Shown piece after piece: positions 58,304 through 64,000 of a stretch of 64,000 nucleotides of DNA; the stretch's first letter is position 1; every line of letters begins with the position of its first letter. The position numbers and the translations under genes were made by a program. Location of the stretch: positions 109,995-173,994 of the forward strand of contig JAYRLC010000005.1 in NCBI GenBank assembly GCA_041905405.1, written 5' to 3'. This DNA comes from RAM1 sp041905405. Its GTDB lineage: Bacteria > Pseudomonadota > Gammaproteobacteria > Burkholderiales > Burkholderiaceae_C. A model generated the notes under the pieces. The model had not been told where the DNA came from. It saw nothing but the letters and a program-made list of their open reading frames with translations, and did no database searches.

Positions 58304-59043
58304 TGGCGAATTTCGTTCTGGTTCACGGCGCCTGGCATGGCGCATGGTGCTGGCGGCGCGTGACCGATGCGCTGGCGCGCGGCGGCCACCGTGCCCATGC
58401 AGTGACACTAACCGGCCTTGGTGAGCGCGCCCATCTGCTGTCCAGCACGATCACGCTGCAGACGCACATTGACGACGTGCTGAACGCCATCGCGGCCGAA
58501 GAGATGGACGACGCCGTACTGGCCGCGCACTCCTACGCCGGCATGCTGGGCACGGCCGTGGCCGACCGGCTTTCGGGGCGGCTTAAGCACCTGGTCTACG
58601 TGGACGCCGTGGTGCCGCGCCCCGGGGAAAGCTGGAGCAGCACGCACGCCAGCACCACGCGCGAGGCGCGGCTGGCCGCAGCGCAGGCATCCCCCCTGTA
58701 CAGCTTTCCGCCGCCGGACCCGGCCGTCTTCGGCCTGGCCGACGCGGACTACGAATGGGTGCGGCGCCGTCAGACGCCCCATCCCGGCCACACCTACACC
58801 GCGCCGCTGGATTTCGACCCGCGTCGCGTCGCGGCCGTGCCGCGCACGTTCGTCAACTGCACCAAGCCGACGCTGGCGACGATCGACGCTATCCGCCCGC
58901 GCGTGGTGGACCCGAAGTTCTGGGACGGCGCCTGGCTGGGCGGCGGCGGCGGCTCGCGCGTGGTGGAGCTTGCCACCGGCCACGACCCGATGATCAGCGC
59001 CCCCGAGGCGCTCACGCGCGTGCTGCTCGACTGCGCAGCCTAG
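58303..59043 (+). CDS. Alpha/beta hydrolase, EstC/hydroxynitrile lyase-like
   Basis: This 246-residue hydrolase begins MANFVLVHGAWHGAWCW, the N-terminal strand and oxyanion loop. The nucleophile elbow is AAHSYAGM with Ser77, and the catalytic His is in ATGHDPM. It resembles the bacterial EstC family and plant methylesterase/hydroxynitrile lyase fold. The substrate is unknown; because the start overlaps the CoA-transferase stop, the two may act in one degradation route. A strong GC hairpin follows. Confidence 0.88.
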   Translation: MANFVLVHGAWHGAWCWRRVTDALARGGHRAHAVTLTGLGERAHLLSSTITLQTHIDDVLNAIAAEEMDDAVLAAHSYAGMLGTAVADRLSGRLKHLVYVDAVVPRPGESWSSTHASTTREARLAAAQASPLYSFPPPDPAVFGLADADYEWVRRRQTPHPGHTYTAPLDFDPRRVAAVPRTFVNCTKPTLATIDAIRPRVVDPKFWDGAWLGGGGGSRVVELATGHDPMISAPEALTRVLLDCAA

Positions 59044-59051
59044 CGGCGCGG

Positions 59052-59074
59052 GCGGCCCGGGCGGTCCGGGCCGC
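59052..59074. terminator. GC hairpin between converging hydrolase and DUF4197 genes
   Basis: GCGGCCCGG pairs perfectly with CCGGGCCGC around GCGGT. There is no T tract, so it is a possible Rho-assisted or weak two-way terminator. It ends at the stop codon of the DUF4197 gene. Confidence 0.45.
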
Positions 59075-59778
59075 TACTTCAGCGCACCGAAGACCTTTTT
59101 GAGCACGGCGCTGCCGGTGCCGACGGGGTCTTGGCGGATCTTCTTTTCCTCTTCGCCGATCATCAGGTACAGGCCGTCCAGCGATTTGCGCGTGACGTAC
59201 TGCTGGATGTTGGCGTCTTCCTTTTTGACCAGACCCAAGCCCGCGGCCTTGCCAGCTACCTGGTTGTATTTGTCGGCCAGGCCCACTTTTTCGGTGGCCT
59301 TGGCCACGGCAGGCAGGAATTTCACACCCAGGGGCTCGCGCGTCTTGTCGGCAAAGAACGCCGTGACCGACGTGTCGCCGCCGGTCAGAATTTTGCGGGC
59401 GTCGTCCACGCTCATGGCCTTCACGGCGTTGACCAGCAGGTCCCGGGCCATGGGCACAGCCGACTCGGCGGCGCGGTTCATGGAGGTCACCAGTTCGTCC
59501 ACCCGGCGCCCCTGCCCCAGCGTTTTGAGGAGTTTGGCGGCGTCTTCCAGAAATCCGGGCAGAGGAATCCGAACTTTTGGGTTGCCAAGGAATCCATCTG
59601 GTTTGCCCAGCAGGTTGACGGCCGCGAGCGCCCCTTTTTCCAGCGCCGCGCGCAGGCCCTGCGAGGCTTCGGCATCGGTCAGGTCACGCAGCGTGAGCGC
59701 CCGGGCCTGTTGCCAGGCGGCCATCGTCAGCGCGGCAAGCGCGGCGCTGGCAGCGGAATTAAACTTGCGTCGGTCCAT
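59074..59778 (-). CDS. DUF4197 domain secreted protein
   Basis: This 234-residue protein has a Tat-like or Sec signal (MDRRKFNSAASAALAALTMAAW; the Arg-Arg at the start is worth noting) and the DUF4197 body: ASQGLRAALEKGALAAVNLLG, PGFLEDAAKLLKTLGQG, SAVPMARDLLVNAVKAMSVDDARKILTGGDTSVTAFF and a C-terminal DGLYLMIGEEEKKIRQDP. The family is periplasmic and uncharacterised. The ATG overlaps the ATG of the divergent thioredoxin-like gene (CATG at 59776-59779). Confidence 0.88.
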   Translation of the reverse strand: MDRRKFNSAASAALAALTMAAWQQARALTLRDLTDAEASQGLRAALEKGALAAVNLLGKPDGFLGNPKVRIPLPGFLEDAAKLLKTLGQGRRVDELVTSMNRAAESAVPMARDLLVNAVKAMSVDDARKILTGGDTSVTAFFADKTREPLGVKFLPAVAKATEKVGLADKYNQVAGKAAGLGLVKKEDANIQQYVTRKSLDGLYLMIGEEEKKIRQDPVGTGSAVLKKVFGALK

Positions 59779-60298
59779 GGGAAACCCCTTCGTGCAAATC
59801 AAGAAACCTGTTCTGTATGGTGCCGCAGCAGCGGCGGTTCTTGCAATCGCCGCCGGCGTGTTCTTCACGACCGGCAGCCAGGCCGCGCCGGAATCCACAT
59901 TCGTGTTGCTGGACGGCTCGCGCAAGACGACCGCCGACATGAAGGGCAAGGTCACGCTGGTCAACTTCTGGGCCACCAGCTGCACCACCTGCGTGGCCGA
60001 GATGCCCAAAATCATCTCCACCTACGACAAATACAGGGCCAAGGGCTACGACACCGTCGCGGTGGCCATGAGCTACGACCCGCCCAGCTACGTCGTCAAC
60101 TACGCCGAAACCCGCAAGCTGCCCTTCAAGGTGGCCATCGACAACACGGGCGCCGTGGCCAAGGCCTGGGGTGACGTGCAGCTCACGCCCACCACCTACA
60201 TCGTGGACAAGCGCGGCACCATCGTGAAACGCTATGTGGGCGAGCCTGACTTCGCCGAGCTGCACAAGCTGATCGAAAAGCTGCTGGCCGAAGGCTGA
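59777..60298 (+). CDS. TlpA-like membrane-anchored thioredoxin-fold protein
   Basis: This 173-residue protein has an N-terminal membrane anchor (~10-35) and a TlpA/ResA-type thioredoxin domain with the active-site WATSCTTC (Cys69, Cys72), facing the periplasm. The cis-Pro region reads QLTPTTYIVDKRG. Such proteins reduce apocytochrome c or other periplasmic thiols. Start is ATG 59777, sharing bases with the DUF4197 start; GTG 59792 is an alternative that would give 168 residues. A cytochrome c' gene converges on it, with a two-way terminator between. Confidence 0.88.
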   Translation: MGNPFVQIKKPVLYGAAAAAVLAIAAGVFFTTGSQAAPESTFVLLDGSRKTTADMKGKVTLVNFWATSCTTCVAEMPKIISTYDKYRAKGYDTVAVAMSYDPPSYVVNYAETRKLPFKVAIDNTGAVAKAWGDVQLTPTTYIVDKRGTIVKRYVGEPDFAELHKLIEKLLAEG

Positions 60299-60313
60299 CC
60301 GGTCAGCTCCCAT

Positions 60314-60351
60314 GAAAAAAGCCTGCCGGTGGGCTCCCCGGCAGGCTTTTT
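60314..60351. terminator. Bidirectional terminator between tlpA-like gene and cytochrome c'
   Basis: AAAAAAGCCTGCCGG pairs with CCGGCAGGCTTTTT around a short loop, with A and T runs at the two ends for termination in both directions. Confidence 0.92.
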
Positions 60352-60363
60352 GCGTTGGGTCGC

Positions 60364-60816
60364 TTACTGGTTGCGGTAAGCGTCGTGGCAGGCCTTGCAG
60401 GTGCCGGCCGTGGCACCGAACGCGGTCTTCACGGCGTCCAGATTGCCAGTCTTGGCTGCAGCGGCCAGCTTGGTGGATTCGGCGACGAGCTTGTCGGAGG
60501 CTTCCTTGAACTTGGCCTGCTCGGCCCAGATCTCGGGCTTGGCCTTGGTGGCGCCCTTGTCGGAGCCGGCCACGAAGCCGGCCCATGGCAGCTTGGCCAT
60601 GTCGGCGACCACCTCGGCGTTGTCGGCCGCGGCCTTGGCATCGAACGGGACACGGCCGTTGGCCATGGCGCCGATGCGGCCGAAGTGCTGCGCCATCACG
60701 AACAGGGCGCTCTGGCGGTACTTGATGGCATCTTCGGGCTTGGCGAACTGCGCCGAAGCCGGGGCGGCGACGGCCAGCGCCGCGGCGGCCAGGGTGAGCG
60801 ATGCGATGATTTTCAT
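60364..60816 (-). CDS. Cytochrome c' (periplasmic)
   Basis: This is a 150-residue precursor with signal peptide MKIIASLTLAAAALAVAAPASA. The four-helix-bundle cytochrome c' is recognised by PEDAIKYRQSALFVMAQHF in helix A and by the C-terminal heme site CKACHDAYR (Cys140, Cys143, His144). Cytochromes c' bind NO or CO at the open heme face and help NO tolerance. It is divergent from the cytochrome b561 gene, the usual partner in betaproteobacteria. GGAGAAG precedes the ATG. Confidence 0.94.
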   Translation of the reverse strand: MKIIASLTLAAAALAVAAPASAQFAKPEDAIKYRQSALFVMAQHFGRIGAMANGRVPFDAKAAADNAEVVADMAKLPWAGFVAGSDKGATKAKPEIWAEQAKFKEASDKLVAESTKLAAAAKTGNLDAVKTAFGATAGTCKACHDAYRNQ

Positions 60817-61003
60817 ATTGGTGCTTCTCCGTGGGTTGAAAATTGTTGTTGCCCGTTCCGCCTGAGTATGCGTGATGCAAAAAGTTCAGCCGGAACTATT
60901 TGCCTCAGGGAATTCACCAACCGGCGGCGCCCAGGCCGGGCGCAGCACAATGCACCGGTGAACGGCGCCAACGCACAACACACATCAACGAGGGGCACAC
61001 CAC

Positions 61004-61663
61004 ATGACACACACCACTCGGGTCTGGGACCTGCCAACCCGCATCTTCCACTGGGCCCTGGTGGCCTGCGTGCTGGGGCTGGCGGTGACGGGCACCGTCG
61101 GCGGCGCCTGGATCGACTGGCATGCCCGGCTGGGCTACGCAGTGCTGACCCTGCTGCTGTTTCGCATCGTCTGGGGGCTGGTGGGGGGGCGCTGGTCGCG
61201 CTTCGCCTCGTTCATCTATTCGCCGGGCAGCGTCATCAACTACCTCAAGGGCCGCGCCCAACCCGACCACCTGATCGGCCACAACCCGATGGGGGCGGCT
61301 TCGGTGTTCGCGATGCTGCTGGTCCTGCTGGCCCAGGTGGGCACAGGGCTTGTCAGCGACGACGAGATTTCCTTCACCGGGCCGCTGAACCGCTTCGTAT
61401 CCAGCGCCAACGGCCTGGCGGCCACCTGGTACCACAAGGCTGTCGGCCAATGGCTGCTGCTGGCGCTGGCCGTGCTGCACATCGGCGCCGTCCTGTTCTA
61501 CCTGTGGAAGAAGAATGACAACCTCATCCGGCCCATGATCACCGGCGACAAGGCGGCCGCAGCCGCTTCGTCACGGGACGACGCAGGGTCCCGGCTAATG
61601 GCCGCGGTGATTTTTGGCGTTTGCGCCGGTTTTGTGTACTGGCTGGTCACTTTGAAGACTTGA
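61004..61663 (+). CDS. Cytochrome b561 / NiFe-hydrogenase type b subunit
   Basis: This 219-residue di-heme membrane cytochrome has four helices with heme-ligand histidines in RIFHWALVACVLGLAVTG, DWHARLGYAVLTLLLFRIVWGL, TWYHKAVGQWLLL and LAVLHIGAVLFYLWKKN. A fifth helix follows near the C-terminus (AAVIFGVCAGFVYWLV). It is likely to pass electrons between quinol and a periplasmic c-type cytochrome, and the neighbour cytochrome c' suggests that partner. ATG 61004 has AGGGG upstream. Confidence 0.93.
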   Translation: MTHTTRVWDLPTRIFHWALVACVLGLAVTGTVGGAWIDWHARLGYAVLTLLLFRIVWGLVGGRWSRFASFIYSPGSVINYLKGRAQPDHLIGHNPMGAASVFAMLLVLLAQVGTGLVSDDEISFTGPLNRFVSSANGLAATWYHKAVGQWLLLALAVLHIGAVLFYLWKKNDNLIRPMITGDKAAAAASSRDDAGSRLMAAVIFGVCAGFVYWLVTLKT

Positions 61664-61719
61664 AGTCATGAAACAACTTGTAACATTCACACCAGAAGAT
61701 GTTCTAACAGGAAAGTCGG

Positions 61720-64000
61720 ATGGGGTGTCTGTTGGGGGCGGCGCGCCGGGCGCTGCTTCTTGTTTTACTATGGCTGGCGGGCTGGGCCTATGCCCAGGTC
61801 TGCGCGGTGCCCCAGAACAATGGGGCTAGCTTTTCGTCGGCCGCCGGCCAGACTGTCAACGGCTATTTCACCCCCAACAACGGTACCTACAGCGCCGGCA
61901 GCCAGCCCACCATCACGCTGAGCGGCGGCCGGGGCTCCGTGACCTGGTCCGCAGGCGACCTGGCACTGGTCATCCAGATGCAGTGCGTGGACCTGGACCG
62001 CACCAACACCGACACCTATGGCGACGGCGCCGCCGGCCGGCCGGCTCAGGGTTACCTGGAGACAACGGGCACCTGCCGTGCCGGACAGTACGAATACGTG
62101 CCGGCAGGCGCAGGCACATCGGGCACGAGTTTCGTCGCAGGGGCCCCGCTGCAGTACACCTATGTGCAGGCCAACCCGACGGCGTCCACACCCCGGCGCA
62201 GCTTTCAGGTCGTGCGCGTGCCGCAGTACGGCAACCTGACGCTGGGCGGAACGCTGACCGGCCTGGCCTGGAACGGCACCAATGGCGGCGTGCTCGCGCT
62301 GGACGTGGCCAAGACACTGGCCCTTAACGGACAGACCATCGACATGTCGGCGCGCGGCTTTCGCGGCGGCGGTGGCCGCCAGAGCACGACCAACAGCGAC
62401 AACCCACACCGTAGCCGCGAAGCGGACGTGCTGGCCAACGCCTCCAAGGGCGAAGGCATTGCCGGCACGCCTCGCTATGTGTGGGTGGATGACAGCCCTT
62501 TCGACCGGTCCACGATCGTGGGCACCTATGTGGACAGCACGGCGCTAGCCTATGCCGGCTATCCGGGCACCGGTACCACGGCGGACTATGACTTCGCGCG
62601 CGGCGCGCCGGGCAACGCGGGCGGCGGCGGCCAGTACTACGACGGCAACTATCACAACGGCGGCGGTGGCGGCGGTGCCAACGGCGGTACCGGAGGTCGC
62701 GGCGCGTTTGGCTGGCGGGCCGCCGGCTGGGGCACCGTGCTGAGCGACTATTCCAACGTCGAGGCGGTGACGGGCCAGCACCTGGCGGCGTTCGGCGGCG
62801 GCGCGTTCGGTGGCGCCAGCGCATCACGGCTGGTGCTGGGCGGTGGCGGCGGTGCGGGCGACGAGAACGGCAATTCGGGTGACACCAACGGCCCCCTGTC
62901 GCGCGGGCGCACCAGCGGCGCGACCGGCGGCGGCCTGGTGCTGATCCGCGCCGGCAGCCTGACGGGCAACGGCACCATCGACGTGCGCGGGGGCGATGCC
63001 AACGACCAGCCCTTGAACGATGCGGCCGGCGGCGGCGCGGGCGGCGGCAGCGCGATCGTGGTGTCCCCCAATTGGACGACGGGCGCACTGACGGTCAATG
63101 CCCAGGGCGGGCGCGGCGGCGATTCGTGGCTGGGCGGCGGCTCGGCCCACAGCGGCGGCGGGGGTGGGGGCGGCGGCGTGATCGTGCGCACCGGCGCCAT
63201 CACGGCCAACGTGGGTGGCGGCACCAACGGCATCACCAACACGGCCGACAGCCCCCCAGGCGGGATCGACCATGGCGCGTTGCCAGGGAATTCCGGCGTG
63301 AACCTGCTGATCGCGGAATCGGCCGACCCCGTCACCAACTCGGGCTACAAGTGCCTGCCGCTCACCGACCTGTCCCTGACCAAGGCGGCCAGCACCTCCA
63401 CATTGTCCATCGGACAGACCACCAACTTCACGCTGACCATCGGCAACAGCGGACCGCAACAGGCCACGGCCGCGACCGTGGTCGACACATTGCCCACGGG
63501 CCTCGGCAGCCTCGCCCTGGTGAGCGCCACCGGCTCCAATGCCTCCACCACACTGACCTCCAGCAGCATCAGCGGCAGCACGTTCGCGGGCACGGTGACC
63601 ATCCCCGTCAACCAGACCCTGACCCTGGTGTTGCGCGGCGTGGCCACGGCCAACGGCGCGCCGGTGAACTACGCCACCGTCAATGCAGCCGCCAACGCCA
63701 GCGACACCAACCTGTCCAACAACACGGGCAGCGCCACGGTGGTGATCGGCCCCAGTGCCGACCTGGCCGCCACCAAGGTGGCCGGCACGCCAACACTTGC
63801 CGTGCGGCAGACCACGACCTTCACATTGACGTTCACCAACACCGGCCCCAGTGCCGTCACCGGTGCACGCATCACCGACACACTGCCCTCCAGCATGGGG
63901 ACGCTGACCTTCGTGTCGGCGTCGGTGTCCGGCAGCAGCACGCTGACCAGCCGCACCATCGCGGGCACGGTGTTCACGGGGACGGCAACCTTGCCCGTGA
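61720..64000 (+). CDS. Large secreted glycine-rich protein with DUF11 repeats, 3' end outside window
   Basis: The frame from ATG 61720 (AGGAAAG upstream) stays open to the window edge, 760 codons so far. Residues 1-25 form a signal peptide with cleavage after AYA. Residues ~30-290 are beta-rich, with QVVRVPQYGNLTLGGTLTG. Residues ~295-540 are extremely rich in Gly (NAGGGGQYYDGNYHNGGGGG), a solenoid-like fold. DUF11 (conserved repeat) domains begin at residue 550 (DLSLTKAASTS) and 681 (DLAATKVAGT), ~131 residues apart, with SNNTGSATVVIG between. It is presumably a surface or secreted adhesin-like protein. Function and anchor cannot be seen because the 3' end is missing. Confidence 0.88.
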   Translation, partial: MGCLLGAARRALLLVLLWLAGWAYAQVCAVPQNNGASFSSAAGQTVNGYFTPNNGTYSAGSQPTITLSGGRGSVTWSAGDLALVIQMQCVDLDRTNTDTYGDGAAGRPAQGYLETTGTCRAGQYEYVPAGAGTSGTSFVAGAPLQYTYVQANPTASTPRRSFQVVRVPQYGNLTLGGTLTGLAWNGTNGGVLALDVAKTLALNGQTIDMSARGFRGGGGRQSTTNSDNPHRSREADVLANASKGEGIAGTPRYVWVDDSPFDRSTIVGTYVDSTALAYAGYPGTGTTADYDFARGAPGNAGGGGQYYDGNYHNGGGGGGANGGTGGRGAFGWRAAGWGTVLSDYSNVEAVTGQHLAAFGGGAFGGASASRLVLGGGGGAGDENGNSGDTNGPLSRGRTSGATGGGLVLIRAGSLTGNGTIDVRGGDANDQPLNDAAGGGAGGGSAIVVSPNWTTGALTVNAQGGRGGDSWLGGGSAHSGGGGGGGGVIVRTGAITANVGGGTNGITNTADSPPGGIDHGALPGNSGVNLLIAESADPVTNSGYKCLPLTDLSLTKAASTSTLSIGQTTNFTLTIGNSGPQQATAATVVDTLPTGLGSLALVSATGSNASTTLTSSSISGSTFAGTVTIPVNQTLTLVLRGVATANGAPVNYATVNAAANASDTNLSNNTGSATVVIGPSADLAATKVAGTPTLAVRQTTTFTLTFTNTGPSAVTGARITDTLPSSMGTLTFVSASVSGSSTLTSRTIAGTVFTGTATLPV

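Noticed and set aside
61668..61719. ATG 61668 as the start of the glycine-rich protein
   Set aside because: It is in another frame and reaches a stop codon near 61830; ATG 61720 has a ribosome site and a proper signal peptide.

Overview
This 64 kb window reads as a chromosomal segment of a high-GC betaproteobacterium of the order Burkholderiales, most likely family Comamonadaceae. The evidence is the gene content and order (rsmI/yraN/diaA/BON lipoprotein, pilT-pilU, the IIA-HPr-EI phosphotransferase set, dat-ybeD-lipB-lipA) and the style of the protein sequences. No rRNA, tRNA, CRISPR array, insertion sequence or prophage was seen. Coding density is very high, many genes overlap by 1-4 bases, and only one gap exceeds 300 bases (6940-7315).

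Layout. 1-1780: the end of priA, a hairpin-rich intergenic repeat, then rsmI and yraN head to head. 1813-6939: a three-gene minus-strand cassette lying inside the otherwise conserved yraN-diaA-BON order. It encodes an unrecognised protein with a possible winged helix, a degenerate histidine-kinase-type ATPase domain, and a 1135-residue regulator (winged helix-BTAD-STAND ATPase-repeats). 6940-7315: its upstream region, with an array of heptamers at about 11-bp pitch. 7316-13613: diaA, a dolP-like lipoprotein, a beta-hydroxyacid dehydrogenase, pilU, pilT, a yggS homologue, a DUF3617 protein and an Lrp-type regulator. 13678-20820: short-form putA, a rhizobial-type asparaginase, a biotin-carrier/carboxyltransferase fusion and a class V aminotransferase. 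20848-27604: an AEC transporter, rep-type helicase, a small secreted protein, pldA, a damaged ccdAB pair, xthA and pyrE. 27664-35579: gatCAB divergent from mreBCD-mrdA. 35607-39931: a YheT-type hydrolase, an NTF2-like protein, an SDR-like protein, then lemA and two TPM-domain genes. 40009-47133: the complete F1Fo ATP synthase operon with atpI. 47302-52754: small membrane proteins, dat-ybeD-lipB-lipA, an AraC regulator and an EamA exporter. 52770-55223: the regulatory phosphotransferase set. 55230-59778: an MFS transporter, a lipoprotein, a CaiB-type CoA transferase, a hydrolase and a DUF4197 protein. 59777-61663: a TlpA-like thioredoxin, cytochrome c' and cytochrome b561. 61720-64000: the start of a large glycine-rich DUF11-repeat surface protein, cut by the window end.

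Most of the window is core metabolism and envelope biology. The accessory parts are the regulatory cassette with its phased repeats, the ccdAB remnant and the DUF11 protein. A recurring feature is the head-to-head gene pair whose start codons overlap (rsmI/yraN, xthA/pyrE, DUF4197/tlpA), so each ribosome-binding region lies inside the opposite gene.
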